Shown: positions 1 to 7,983 of the stretch, piece after piece
How the letters are laid out: each line of letters begins with the position of its first letter
Numbering within the stretch: position 1 is the stretch's first letter
Assembly (NCBI GenBank): GCA_964430935.1
Contig: CAYSHK010000052.1
Span: 1-29,996, forward strand
Direction of reading: 5' to 3'
DNA from: Thermopetrobacter sp964430935
Lineage (GTDB): Bacteria > Pseudomonadota > Alphaproteobacteria > Rhizobiales > Aestuariivirgaceae
DNA: 29,996 bases
Made by a program: the position numbers and the translations under genes
The notes under the pieces: generated by a model
What the model saw: only the letters and a program-made list of their open reading frames with translations
Told to the model about the DNA's origin: nothing
Database searches by the model: none

Positions 1-1
1 G

Positions 2-253
2 CTCGCCAGGGAGGGCTACGACCAGCAGATGGGCGCAAGGCCCCTTGGGCGTGTCATTCAGGAACACATCAAGAAGCCGCTGGCGGAAGAGGTGCTCTTC
101 GGCAGCCTGGTCAATGGCGGCACCGTCCGCATAGGCATGGAAAGGGCGAAGGACGGCTCGGAGCGCCTGACCTTCGACTACCTGTCCCGCGAACAGGAGA
201 AGGCGCGGCCGAAACGCCGAAGAAAAACCCGCAAGAAGCCCGCAAAGGCCTGA
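2..253 (+). CDS. clpA: ClpA, C-terminal end (partial)
   Basis: This is the last 83 residues of a reading frame entering from the left edge. It carries the C-terminal signature of the ClpA/HSP100 D2-small domain: a GYD..MGARPL segment, then RVIQEHIKKPLAEEVLFG, then an NGGTVRI strand. ClpA is the AAA+ unfoldase that feeds substrates to the ClpP protease in the cytoplasm. The frame ends in a lysine/arginine-rich tail (RPKRRRKTRKKPAKA), which is longer and more basic than in many homologues and may be disordered. The upstream adaptor gene clpS, common in this clade, would lie outside the window. The call is firm for the family; only the N-terminal portion is missing. Confidence 0.93.
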   Translation, partial: LAREGYDQQMGARPLGRVIQEHIKKPLAEEVLFGSLVNGGTVRIGMERAKDGSERLTFDYLSREQEKARPKRRRKTRKKPAKA

Positions 254-323
254 ATGGATTACCATTTCCGGAACGCGGAAAGGGGAGGCGGGGCTTCCCG
301 TTCCCGGACCGGCACGGAAACGC

Positions 324-354
324 ACGGGACCGGATCCGCAAGGACCGGTCCCGT
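324..354 (+). terminator. clpA terminator hairpin
   Basis: A perfect 10-bp inverted repeat (ACGGGACCGG at 324-333 and CCGGTCCCGT at 345-354) has an 11-nt loop and is followed by a pyrimidine stretch CTCCTTTC. It lies 70 nt after the clpA stop. The T-run is poor, so it may be a weak intrinsic terminator or a 3'-end stabiliser. Confidence 0.6.
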
Positions 355-830
355 CTCCTTTCAATACGACCCACACTTGGCGATTAAAACTTTCCAGCGC
401 CGCAATCCTTCTTCATTTCAAGGGATTACGCTGGGGCAGGATCGTCCGTTCGCACCCCTTCGCGGGATCCGGAAAGGAAGGGGAGGGGATTGGCATCCCC
501 CTTGCATCCCATCCGCGGAAGCCGCGCCTCGAAGGGAGCCGCGCAACCCGGGAGGGAATGGATGTGACGCAAAAGACACACAGGGGATGATTCTTGTTTG
601 GGGAGTCGTTCTTGCCACTTTCCTTCCTCTTTCCGCCCCAATAGAAATCTAGTGTGAGATGCGGGAAGAGGGGCTGGTGTGCGCGTCCCGCCGATACGGC
701 AGGTCATGAGTGTCCGTCCGTCGCGTATCGTTCCGGCTCTCTCGCGTCCCGTGGAGGTTTGTGGCGGTTGCCGCGTCGCCTCCCTTGACGACCGGGGCTG
801 GCAATAACGAAAAAAGTCGTGTGGGCAGCA
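355..830. other. Long gene-free stretch upstream of ilvD
   Basis: The space between the clpA hairpin and the ilvD start contains no reading frame I can support. Frames that cross it run on through ilvD in the wrong phase and look like high-GC artefacts. Visible structure is limited to two short hairpins: GGGGA/TCCCC at 485-500 with a 6-nt loop, and CGCGG/CCGCG at 514-526 with a 3-nt loop. There is a TTGACG hexamer at 785-790 without a convincing -10 partner. The length leaves room for an ilvD leader or a small RNA, but nothing in the sequence proves either. Confidence 0.4.
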
Positions 831-2558
831 ATGGATACAAGGGCGAAAATCGACAAGAGCAGGCTTCCCAGCAGGCATGTGACCGAGGGGCCGGAGCGTG
901 CGCCCCACCGTTCGTATCTGTACGCGATGGGACTCACGGACGAGGAGATCCATCAGCCGCTGGTCGGCGTCGCGACATGCTGGAACGAGGCCGCGCCGTG
1001 CAACATCGCCCTGATGCGCCAGGCGCAGGCCGTCAAGAAGGGCGTCGCCTCCGCCCACGGCACGCCCCGCGAATTCACCACCATCACCGTCACCGACGGC
1101 ATCGCCATGGGACACGAGGGCATGAAGTCCTCGCTGGTCTCGCGCGAGGTCATCGCCGATTCCGTCGAGCTGACCATGCGCGGCCACTGCTACGACGCCC
1201 TGGTGGGGCTGGCGGGCTGCGACAAGTCCCTGCCCGGGATGATGATGGCGATGTGCCGGCTGAACGTGCCGTCGGTCTTCATCTACGGCGGCTCGATCCT
1301 TCCCGGCACCTTCCGCGGCCGTCCCGTGACGGTGCAGGACGTCTTCGAGGCGGTCGGCAAGCATTCCGTCGGCGCCATGGACGACGAGGCCCTGCACGAG
1401 CTGGAACAGGCCGCGTGTCCGTCCGCGGGCGCGTGCGGTGCCCAGTTCACCGCCAACACCATGGCGACCGTCTCCGAGGCCATCGGACTGGCGCTGCCGT
1501 ATTCCGCCGGCGCGCCCGCGCCCTACGAAATCCGCGACTCGTTCTGCTTCGCCGCCGGCGAGACGGTGATGATGCTGCTGGAGAAGAACATCCGGCCGCG
1601 CGACATCGTGACCCGCGAGGCCCTGGAAAACGCGGCAACCGTCGTCGCCGCCTCGGGCGGCTCCACCAACGCCGCCCTGCATCTGCCGGCCATCGCCAAC
1701 GAGTGCGGCATCGATTTCGACCTCTTCGACGTGGCGGAAATCTTCCGGCGCACGCCCTATATCGCCGACCTGAAGCCCGGCGGCCGCTACGTGGCCAAGG
1801 ACTGGTTCGAGGCCGGCGGCGTTCCTCTGCTCATGAAGACGCTGCTCGACAACGGCTACCTGCACGGCGATTGCCTGACGGTGACCGGCCGCACCATCGC
1901 GGAGAACCTCGAGAAGGTGCAGTGGAACGACCAGCAGGACGTCGTGCGTCCGGCCGACGATCCCATCATGCCGACCGGCGGCGTCGTCGGTCTGAAGGGC
2001 AATCTCGCTCCGGACGGCGCCATCGTGAAGGTTGCCGGCATGAAGAACACCTATTTCCGCGGTCCGGCACGCTGCTTCGATTCCGAGGAGGAATGCTTCG
2101 AAGCCGTCACGAATCGCCGCTACAAGGAAGGCGAGGTGCTGGTGATCCGCTACGAGGGTCCGCGCGGCGGGCCGGGAATGCGCGAGATGCTGGCCACCAC
2201 CGCCGCCCTCTACGGTCAGGGCATGGGAGACAAGGTGGCGCTCATCACGGACGGCCGCTTCTCGGGCGCCACACGCGGTTTCTGCATCGGGCACGTGTCG
2301 CCGGAGGCGGCGGTCGGTGGCCCCATCGGTCTGATCCGCGACGGGGACATCATCGTTCTGGACGCGGAGAAGGGCATCATGAACGTCGAGCTCTCCGACG
2401 AGGAGCTCGAGAAACGGCGCAAGGAATGGAAACCCCGCGAAAGCGACTTCGGTTCCGGTGCGTTGTGGAAATACGCCCAGCTTGTGGGATCGGCGCGCTA
2501 TGGCGCCATCACGCATCCGGGCGCGAAAGGCGAGAAGAAGGTCTATGCGGATATCTGA
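831..2558 (+). CDS. ilvD: Dihydroxy-acid dehydratase IlvD
   Basis: A 575-residue enzyme that dehydrates 2,3-dihydroxy-isovalerate and 2,3-dihydroxy-3-methylvalerate to the 2-keto acids in valine/isoleucine (and pantothenate) synthesis. Family landmarks in order: GVATCWNEAAPC (Cys50, Cys57), CYDALVGLAGCDKSLPG (Cys120, Cys130), CPSAGACGAQFTANTM (Cys196, Cys202), GGSTNA, GPRGGPGM, and TDGRFSGATRG near the C-terminus. Cys57, Cys130 and Cys202 have the roughly 73-residue spacing of the iron-sulfur ligands known in the family, so they are the likely cluster ligands. The length fits IlvD, and the residues resemble biosynthetic IlvD more than sugar-acid dehydratases such as Edd. I chose the ATG at 831; an in-frame GTG at 819 adds only four residues, and neither start has a strong Shine-Dalgarno. 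The Sel1-repeat gene overlaps its 3' end. Confidence 0.95.
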   Translation: MDTRAKIDKSRLPSRHVTEGPERAPHRSYLYAMGLTDEEIHQPLVGVATCWNEAAPCNIALMRQAQAVKKGVASAHGTPREFTTITVTDGIAMGHEGMKSSLVSREVIADSVELTMRGHCYDALVGLAGCDKSLPGMMMAMCRLNVPSVFIYGGSILPGTFRGRPVTVQDVFEAVGKHSVGAMDDEALHELEQAACPSAGACGAQFTANTMATVSEAIGLALPYSAGAPAPYEIRDSFCFAAGETVMMLLEKNIRPRDIVTREALENAATVVAASGGSTNAALHLPAIANECGIDFDLFDVAEIFRRTPYIADLKPGGRYVAKDWFEAGGVPLLMKTLLDNGYLHGDCLTVTGRTIAENLEKVQWNDQQDVVRPADDPIMPTGGVVGLKGNLAPDGAIVKVAGMKNTYFRGPARCFDSEEECFEAVTNRRYKEGEVLVIRYEGPRGGPGMREMLATTAALYGQGMGDKVALITDGRFSGATRGFCIGHVSPEAAVGGPIGLIRDGDIIVLDAEKGIMNVELSDEELEKRRKEWKPRESDFGSGALWKYAQLVGSARYGAITHPGAKGEKKVYADI

Positions 2559-3465
2559 GCATACGGGGGGCTCGATCCGTTTCGCAGTCATGGGACTGGC
2601 GCTCCTCGCGGGCGTCGGGACGGCGGTGTCCGCGCGGGCGCAGGATGCCGCTACCGTGGAGGCGCCGATCCTGCAGTTCCACTCCTTCGAGCCGGCCAAT
2701 CCGCGGCTGGCGGCCAAGATCCTTTCCGGCCCCTCTCTCTGGAGGGGGGATCTGGAGGCGGCCCGCGAAGCCTGGCGCAAGGGACGGTACAAGAAGGCCA
2801 AGGCGGCCTTCGAGCGCGCGTGGAACAACGGAAATCTCGTCGCCGCGTGGTATCTCGGACACATCTACCGTCTGGGACGCGGCACCAAGGCGAATCCCTC
2901 GCGCGCCTTCTTCTACTACCGCCAGGTGGCTCTTGCCTACGATCCGGACGACGTGAACCGCAAGCGCCTCATGATGACCGTGGACGCGCTCGTCCGCGTG
3001 GCCAACTACTATCGCACCGGCATCGGCAAGAAGCGCAGGAAATACGATCCCAAGCGCGCCTTCCGCCTCTACAACATCGCGGCCGGCCACGGCCACCCGG
3101 CCGCCTTCTACGGGCTCGGCCTGATCGCCCTGCATGGCGAGGGCATGAAGAAGCGCCCCCGTCGCGCCATCAACTGGCTCATCAAGGCCGCGCGTGGAGG
3201 ATACGCGCCGGCGGCGGTCATGCTCGGCAAGCTGGCGGAAACCGGCGTGAAGGGCCAGCTGCGGCGCAACGAGGTGGCCGCTCTTTCTTGGTACATGGTC
3301 GCCGCCGCGCGGGCCGGCGGCAAGGAGGCTGAGCGCATCCGCGAACGCATCCGCAAGCTGAAGAGCCGCACCGACAAGGCGAGCATCGAACGCGCCCGGC
3401 GGATGGCCCGCGCCTTCATCGCCAGCACGCAGCAGCCGCCGCGCGCCATCACGGCCGCCCAGTGA
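2545..3465 (+). CDS. Exported Sel1-like repeat (SLR/TPR) protein
   Basis: A 306-residue protein starting inside the last codons of ilvD (14-nt overlap), with GAGAAGAAG just upstream, so it is probably translationally coupled. The start MRISEHTGG is followed by a hydrophobic segment (FAVMGLALLAGVGTAVSA) ending in an ARAQ-type signal-peptidase site, which predicts export to the periplasm. The rest is alpha-helical and very rich in lysine/arginine. It has Sel1-type repeats with alternating alanine/glycine/leucine: AAWYLGHIYRLGRGTKANPSRAF, PAAFYGLGLIALHGEG and PAAVMLGKLAETG. Such repeats form helical scaffolds for protein-protein contacts, and no catalytic motif is visible. The partner is unknown. 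The overlap with ilvD says nothing clear about function. A longer frame upstream lies within ilvD and is rejected because it would bury the signal peptide. Confidence 0.8.
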   Translation: MRISEHTGGSIRFAVMGLALLAGVGTAVSARAQDAATVEAPILQFHSFEPANPRLAAKILSGPSLWRGDLEAAREAWRKGRYKKAKAAFERAWNNGNLVAAWYLGHIYRLGRGTKANPSRAFFYYRQVALAYDPDDVNRKRLMMTVDALVRVANYYRTGIGKKRRKYDPKRAFRLYNIAAGHGHPAAFYGLGLIALHGEGMKKRPRRAINWLIKAARGGYAPAAVMLGKLAETGVKGQLRRNEVAALSWYMVAAARAGGKEAERIRERIRKLKSRTDKASIERARRMARAFIASTQQPPRAITAAQ

Positions 3466-3516
3466 CGCGGCACCCGGCAACGGACCACATCATCACCGGT
3501 TTCCGACTGCGCGAAG

Positions 3517-3545
3517 GGCAGGGCAGGGGGCTTCCCGCCCTTGCC
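3517..3545. terminator. Possible hairpin downstream of Sel1-repeat gene
   Basis: GGCAGGGCAGGG (3517-3528) can pair with CCCGCCCTTGCC (3534-3545) across a 5-nt loop, with one G-T pair and a 2x2 internal mismatch. It lies between the Sel1-repeat gene and trkA. There is no T-run, so termination is uncertain. Confidence 0.3.
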
Positions 3546-3603
3546 TGAAAGGGCTCTTTGGCGCACACTGACCGCCGATCGGTGAACGGATCCGGGGTCT
3601 CCA

Positions 3604-4983
3604 ATGAAAATCATCATATGCGGTGCAGGGCAGGTCGGACGTGGCATCGCCGAACGTCTGGCCGCCGAGGACAATGCGGTCACGGTGATCGACACCTCTC
3701 CCGAGCTGGTGCGGGCCATCTCCGACGATCTCGACGTCCAGGGAATCGTCGGCCACGGCGCGCATCCGGACGTCCTGGAACGGGCCGGGGCGGAAGAGAC
3801 GGACATGATCATCGCCGTCACCTTCCACGACGAGGTGAACATGGTCGCCTGCGAGGTGGCGCACGCCATCTTCAACATCACGACCAAGGTCGCCCGCGTC
3901 CGTGCCCAGTCCTACCTGGATCCCCGTTTCAGCTCGCTTTTCTCCCGCGAGAACGCCGCCATCGATGTCGTGATCTCGCCGGAAATCGCCGTCGGAGACA
4001 TGGTACTGCGCCGGCTCGCCTTTCCCGGCGCCGCGGAAGTGGTCTATTTCGCCGACGGCAAGGTGGTCATGCTGGCGGTCAAGCTCGACGAGGACTGCCC
4101 GCTTCTGGATACGCCGCTGTCGCAGCTGGCCGAGCTCTTCCCGGATCTGTCCGCCGTCGTCGTCGGCATCGAGCGGAACGGGAGCATTCTTGTCCCGCGT
4201 ACATCAGACCACATGGAGGCCGGGGACCTGGTCTTCGTGATCGCCAGCCAGACAAGCGCCTCCCGGACGTTGACCCTATTCGGCAGGGAAGAGCGGCCGG
4301 CGCGTCATCTCGTGCTGGGTGGAGGGGGCAACATCGGGCACTACGTGGCGCGCAAGCTGGAGACCCTCGCGCCCGACACCCACGTGCGCATCATAGAGAA
4401 CGACCGGGAGCGCGCGGAGGAAATCGCCAACGATCTCCAGAAGGCCATCGTGCTCCATGGATCGGCCCTGGATTCCGAGATCCTGCGCGAGGCGGACATC
4501 GAACGGGCCGACGTCTACATCGCTCTCACGAACGACGACAAGGTGAACCTCCTCTCATCCCTTCTGGCCCGGCAGGAAGGGGCGCGCCACACCATGAGCC
4601 TGATCGCGACCCTGGAGGCCACGCCGCTGGCGGAACCTCTGGGCCTCGATTCATGGATCGATCCGCGCGCCGTGACCGTCGCCACCATCCTCCAGCACGT
4701 CAGGCGTGGGCGCATCCGCGGCGTCTATCCGGTACTGGACGGCCGGGCGGAAATCGTCGAGGCGCAGGCCCTGAAAACCTCGCCCATCATCGGACGCAAG
4801 CTGAAGGAGGCGGAAATCCCGGAAGGCGTCCGCATCGGGGCCGTCGTGCGCGGGGACGACGTCCTCATGGCCACGGGCAGTACGGTGATCGAGGAGGACG
4901 ATCGCGTGGTCATGTTCGCACTTGCGGATAAATCCGAGGAAATTCAAAGACTTTTCAGGGTTTCCTACGAATACTTCTATTGA
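3604..4983 (+). CDS. trkA: Trk system potassium uptake regulatory protein TrkA
   Basis: A 459-residue cytoplasmic protein, the usual length for TrkA. It has two tandem RCK modules, each with a Rossmann nucleotide-binding N-part. The first begins MKIIICGAGQVGRGIAERL with a GxGxxG loop at residues 7-12, followed by VIDTSPE and GHGAHPDVLERAGAEETDMIIAVT. The second begins near residue 238 with HLVLGGGGNIGHYVA. Each ends in a TrkA-C type regulatory region (EVVYFADGKVVMLAVKL; GRAEIVEAQALKTSPIIGRKL). TrkA binds NAD(H)/ATP and gates the TrkH/TrkG potassium channel at the inner membrane. No trkH is present in this window, so its partner must lie elsewhere. A GGGG-containing stretch precedes the ATG. 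The gene converges on mazG with only 21 nt between stop codons. Confidence 0.95.
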   Translation: MKIIICGAGQVGRGIAERLAAEDNAVTVIDTSPELVRAISDDLDVQGIVGHGAHPDVLERAGAEETDMIIAVTFHDEVNMVACEVAHAIFNITTKVARVRAQSYLDPRFSSLFSRENAAIDVVISPEIAVGDMVLRRLAFPGAAEVVYFADGKVVMLAVKLDEDCPLLDTPLSQLAELFPDLSAVVVGIERNGSILVPRTSDHMEAGDLVFVIASQTSASRTLTLFGREERPARHLVLGGGGNIGHYVARKLETLAPDTHVRIIENDRERAEEIANDLQKAIVLHGSALDSEILREADIERADVYIALTNDDKVNLLSSLLARQEGARHTMSLIATLEATPLAEPLGLDSWIDPRAVTVATILQHVRRGRIRGVYPVLDGRAEIVEAQALKTSPIIGRKLKEAEIPEGVRIGAVVRGDDVLMATGSTVIEEDDRVVMFALADKSEEIQRLFRVSYEYFY

Positions 4984-5004
4984 TCCCAGTACATCTGGCT
5001 CAGA

Positions 5005-5838
5005 TCAGGTCCGTTTCCCGGATTTGACGGCATTCCAAAGTTCGTCCAGCTCTTCCGGGGAGAGCTCCGCCAGAGAGCGGCCGGCCTCCCGCGCCATGCG
5101 CTCGGCCGACCGGAAGCGGCGTGCGAACTTGTCGTTGGCGCGCCGGAGGGCCTTTTCCGGATCGACCCCGAGATGGCGGGCCAGATTGACGACGGTGAAG
5201 AGCAGATCCCCGATCTCGTCCTCGATACCGTCGCCATCGCGCTCCCGGACGGCCCGCCGCAGCTCGTCGAACTCCTCGTCCAGCTTCCCCAGAACGCCAT
5301 CGGCATCCGGCCAGTCGTAGCCGGAGCGGGCGGCGCGCTTCTGCAGCTTCACAGCCCGCACGAGGGCGGGCAGGGCGAGCGGAACGTCGTCCAGCACGGA
5401 ACCCGGTTCCCCGTCGCCGGCAGGTGCCCTGCGGGCCTTCTCCGCGTCCTTGGCCCGCTCCCAGAAATCCTCATGCACCCGCCCGCGCTCGTGCTCGGCA
5501 CCGAAGACATGGGGGTGTCGGAAGATCATCTTGTCGTTGATCGCCCGGACGACATCCGGAAAGGAGAAATGCCCTTCCTCCTCGGCCATCCGCGAATGGA
5601 ACACCACCTGGAGCAGAAGGTCCCCCAGTTCGTCCTTCAGATCCTCCATGCTGCCGCGGGAGATGGCGTCGGCGACCTCGTAGGCCTCCTCGATCGTATA
5701 GGGCGCGATCGTCTCGAAGGTCTGTTCCACATCCCACGGGCATCCCCGCTCGGGGTCGCGCAGCCTGCGCATGACGGCCAGCAGGGTCGCAATCTCGCTC
5801 CTGTCCATGCGCTCCGGATCGTCGTTTCCGCTTGTCAT
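5005..5838 (-). CDS. mazG: Nucleoside triphosphate pyrophosphohydrolase MazG
   Basis: A 277-residue enzyme hydrolysing (d)NTPs to the monophosphate and pyrophosphate, a cytoplasmic house-cleaning function also linked to ppGpp control. It has two MazG domains. The N-terminal one carries GCPWDVEQT (residues 32-40), then the metal-binding helix IEEAYEVADAI (49-59) and DELGDLLLQVVFH (69-81). The C-terminal one carries KLDEEFDELRRAV and EDEIGDLLFTVVNLARHL. This is the normal two-domain arrangement of cellular MazG. The start is supported by GGAGG nine bases before the ATG on the minus strand. The gene is divergent from the DUF805 gene with 77 nt between the starts. Confidence 0.95.
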   Translation of the reverse strand: MTSGNDDPERMDRSEIATLLAVMRRLRDPERGCPWDVEQTFETIAPYTIEEAYEVADAISRGSMEDLKDELGDLLLQVVFHSRMAEEEGHFSFPDVVRAINDKMIFRHPHVFGAEHERGRVHEDFWERAKDAEKARRAPAGDGEPGSVLDDVPLALPALVRAVKLQKRAARSGYDWPDADGVLGKLDEEFDELRRAVRERDGDGIEDEIGDLLFTVVNLARHLGVDPEKALRRANDKFARRFRSAERMAREAGRSLAELSPEELDELWNAVKSGKRT

Positions 5839-5915
5839 CGGTCAATGCCTCCGCAGTCGTTTTCGGGGAATGCTATGGCCCACGCACCCGCGAAGGTAAA
5901 GGGGAGGGCGGTCCG

Positions 5916-6353
5916 ATGCGCTGTTTCTTCAAGGCCATGCGCGAATACGCGAATTTCCATGCCAGATCCGGCCGCCGCGAGTTCTGGCTCTTCCTCGCAG
6001 GATGGGCTTTGTTCGGGCTGCTCTCCGTCTGGCTCGACAGCACGACGGGAAGCTACAATTTCAAAAGCGGAATAGCCGTATTCGAATCCTTCTGGTTCTT
6101 CGGCTTCCTGCTGCCCTGGATGGCCGCAAGCGTCCGCCGGCTGCACGATACGGGGCGTTCCGGGTGGTGGCTCGCGCCATTCCTCCCCGGACTGGTCTAT
6201 CTCTATGCCGTCTTCATGCCGGATGCGCGCGGGGCCCTGCTGCCGTGGTGGCCGGCGGCAGCCCTGTCGTGGGCCATCTACCTCGTACTCATGGCACTGC
6301 CCGGAGATGACGGCCCCAACGCCTACGGCAGGCCCGAAAGAGCATGGTGCTGA
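5916..6353 (+). CDS. DUF805 family inner-membrane protein
   Basis: A 145-residue membrane protein with the DUF805 hallmarks: an N-terminal aromatic segment YANFHARSGRREFWLF, several hydrophobic segments, the highly conserved RRLHDTGRSGWW loop, and a C-terminal GPNAYGRP tail. The biochemical role of the family is not established. The sequence predicts about four transmembrane helices. I chose the ATG at 5916 because AAGGGGAGGG lies just upstream; an in-frame start at 5832 would add 28 residues without membrane or family character and would overlap mazG. It stands alone, divergent from mazG and convergent with the speDE operon. Confidence 0.82.
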   Translation: MRCFFKAMREYANFHARSGRREFWLFLAGWALFGLLSVWLDSTTGSYNFKSGIAVFESFWFFGFLLPWMAASVRRLHDTGRSGWWLAPFLPGLVYLYAVFMPDARGALLPWWPAAALSWAIYLVLMALPGDDGPNAYGRPERAWC

Positions 6354-6412
6354 GGGATCCGCTTCCGGCCCCGGCGGATGGGCGGCACCATGGAGACGAT
6401 ATCCGGAATTCG

Positions 6413-6428
6413 CATAATATATATTATG
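6413..6428. repeat. 16-bp perfect AT-rich palindrome
   Basis: CATAATATATATTATG reads identically on both strands and is embedded in GC-rich DNA. It lies 60 nt after the DUF805 gene and 22 nt from the speE terminator hairpin. It could be a protein-binding site, but both flanking genes end here rather than begin, so the role is unclear. Confidence 0.6.
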
Positions 6429-6446
6429 GAAAGTAATTGAGGGATG

Positions 6447-6481
6447 AAAACGGCCGGCCGCTGGAAGATGGCGACCGGCCG
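6447..6481 (-). terminator. Intrinsic terminator of speDE operon
   Basis: On the minus strand, an 11-bp stem (CGGCCGGTCGC paired with GCGGCCGGCCG, one T-G wobble, 9-nt loop) is followed directly by TTTTC. It lies about 40 nt after the speE stop. This is the best intrinsic terminator in the window. Confidence 0.85.
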
Positions 6482-6520
6482 GAACGGGAAAGCGCGCCCT
6501 TTCCGGGATGGCCGGGCCTG

Positions 6521-7393
6521 TCAGGGCATGAGCTCCTGGATGTACACGGGCAGCGCGAAGGCCGCCTTGTGCACTTCCGGCGTATAGTAGCGCGTCTCGA
6601 GCTTCTCCGCCTTGTAGCGCCGCTTCAGCACGTCCAGAGGCACCGTTCTGAGATCCAGATCCGACGTCCCCCAGCCGAACGCCATGGGCCCGCCGGCATA
6701 TCCCGGCACGGTGGCCAGATAGCAGGTGGCGTCCACGAACAGCTTGCGGAAGGCCTTCATGGTGTTCCGCAACTCGTCGGCCTGGGTGAAGGGCACGCCG
6801 TTCTGCGTGACGATGACGCCGCCCTCGGCGAGACGCGCGCGGCAGTTCCTGTAGAACTCCTCGGTGAACAATGCCTCTCCCGGCCCTATGGGATCCGTGG
6901 AATCGACGATGATGACGTCGAACACGTCCTCCGACTCCGCGACGAATTTCGCACCGTCGGAAATGACCAGCTCGAATCTGGGGTCGTCGAAGGCTCCATT
7001 CGAGAGAGTCGGCAGGTACTTCTTGGAAAATTCGATGACCTGCTCGTCTATCTCGACCTGGACGATGCGTCCGATTGCGCGGTGCTTGGTGACCTCCCGC
7101 AGCATGCCGCCGTCACCGCCGCCTATGATGAGAACGGAATGCACCGCGCCGTGCGACAGGATCGGCACGTGCGTAAGCATCTCGTGATAGATGAACTCGT
7201 CGGCCGTCGTGGTCTGGAGAATGTCGTCCAGCGTCAGCACCGTGCCGAAGGTCTCGTTTTCGAAGACCCGGATACGCTGCCGCTCCGTCTCCGAATCGTA
7301 CAGCATCCGGTCCACCTTCAGCATCTGGCGGTATCCGTGATGCAGGTTTTCCACCCACCATCCGGGGATCTCGATCCGTTCCTCTCCGCTCAT
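6521..7393 (-). CDS. speE: Spermidine synthase SpeE
   Basis: A 290-residue aminopropyltransferase that moves the aminopropyl group from decarboxylated S-adenosylmethionine to putrescine, giving spermidine and methylthioadenosine. Features in order: an N-terminal beta-domain (GYRQMLKVDRMLYDSETERQ), the EFIYHEML stretch, the nucleotide-binding GGGDGG loop at 91-96, acidic VEIDEQVIE, and the catalytic DSTDPIGP segment with Asp164 and Asp167. Length and motifs are normal for a bacterial SpeE. It shares a 4-nt ATGA overlap with the upstream speD stop codon, so translation is probably coupled, and the two enzymes catalyse consecutive steps. A strong terminator follows. Confidence 0.96.
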   Translation of the reverse strand: MSGEERIEIPGWWVENLHHGYRQMLKVDRMLYDSETERQRIRVFENETFGTVLTLDDILQTTTADEFIYHEMLTHVPILSHGAVHSVLIIGGGDGGMLREVTKHRAIGRIVQVEIDEQVIEFSKKYLPTLSNGAFDDPRFELVISDGAKFVAESEDVFDVIIVDSTDPIGPGEALFTEEFYRNCRARLAEGGVIVTQNGVPFTQADELRNTMKAFRKLFVDATCYLATVPGYAGGPMAFGWGTSDLDLRTVPLDVLKRRYKAEKLETRYYTPEVHKAAFALPVYIQELMP

Positions 7394-7860
7394 CCGACAA
7401 TGCCCTCCCCGCGCAGAATTTCCGTCACCTTCACGTCCTCGGCGTGAAAGGCATCACGGAGCACCGGCACGGCCTTCCATGGATCCGCATCCCCGCACAT
7501 GAAGACGTCGAAGGCACCATATTCCTTTTCCGGCCACGTGTGGACGGAAATGTGCGATTCGGCCAGAACGGCCACGCCCGAGACACCCTGCGGCGTGAAT
7601 TTGTGCAGATGGATGTGCAGGAGTGTCGCTCCACAGGCCTCTATGGCGTCGAGAAAGGCCTTGCGTATGCGCTCCTCGTCGTCCAGTCCCTTGCCGCCGG
7701 CAATTTCTATTATGAGATGCGTACCCGCGAACACCTTGCCGTCGCGGCGGACGAAATGATCCTTGCGCCCATCGTCGAGTACGATGGCGCGGCCCTCGAT
7801 GTCTTCCGTTCGGGTGGTGCCTGCATCCAGGTCCATCCCCAGTTGGAAGAGGTTCTCCAT
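7390..7860 (-). CDS. speD: S-adenosylmethionine decarboxylase proenzyme SpeD
   Basis: A 156-residue pyruvoyl-dependent enzyme that makes decarboxylated SAM for SpeE. The self-cleavage site is the Glu101-Ser102 bond in AESHISVHTWPE; Ser102 would become the pyruvoyl group. The processing and catalytic residues known from the Thermotoga enzyme appear at matching spacing: Ser94 (GVSG), His107 (HTWPE) and Cys122 (DVFMCGD). The protein is about 30-40 residues longer at the N-terminus than the minimal archaeal/Thermotoga form, as is usual in proteobacterial homologues that begin with a LFQLGMDLD-like segment. The start is supported by GGGGAGGG eight bases upstream. It leads a two-gene operon with speE and is preceded by a structured leader. 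Confidence 0.95.
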   Translation of the reverse strand: MENLFQLGMDLDAGTTRTEDIEGRAIVLDDGRKDHFVRRDGKVFAGTHLIIEIAGGKGLDDEERIRKAFLDAIEACGATLLHIHLHKFTPQGVSGVAVLAESHISVHTWPEKEYGAFDVFMCGDADPWKAVPVLRDAFHAEDVKVTEILRGEGIVG

Positions 7861-7930
7861 GGCGGAAGCCCTCCCCTACCAGCAGATGCAACCACGGACG
7901 GCCCGCCCGGCATGCAGCGCACCGTCCACG

Positions 7931-7957
7931 AAAAGAGGCCGGCGTGTCGCACCGGCC
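7931..7957 (-). terminator. Terminator-like hairpin inside the speD leader (possible attenuator)
   Basis: Reading the minus strand, GGCCGGTGCG and CGCCGGCC form a compact GC stem with a 3-nt ACA loop and one bulge, followed directly by TCTTTT. It lies between the predicted speD promoter and the speD start, about 70 nt before the ATG. A C(UUCG)G hairpin precedes it (about 7968-7978), and a GGACGG/CCGTCC stem follows it (about 7895-7927). No other minus-strand gene ends here, so premature termination or attenuation is a reasonable inference, not proven. Confidence 0.45.
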
Positions 7958-7983
7958 CGGAATGTCCCCGAAGGGGTGCCCCG

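Noticed and set aside
819..830. GTG start giving IlvD four more residues
   Set aside because: The ATG at 831 gives a normal IlvD N-terminus; no ribosome binding site favours the GTG.
426..2864. Long minus-strand open frame across the ilvD region
   Set aside because: It lies antisense to ilvD and the Sel1-repeat gene, and its translation shows no recognisable domain.
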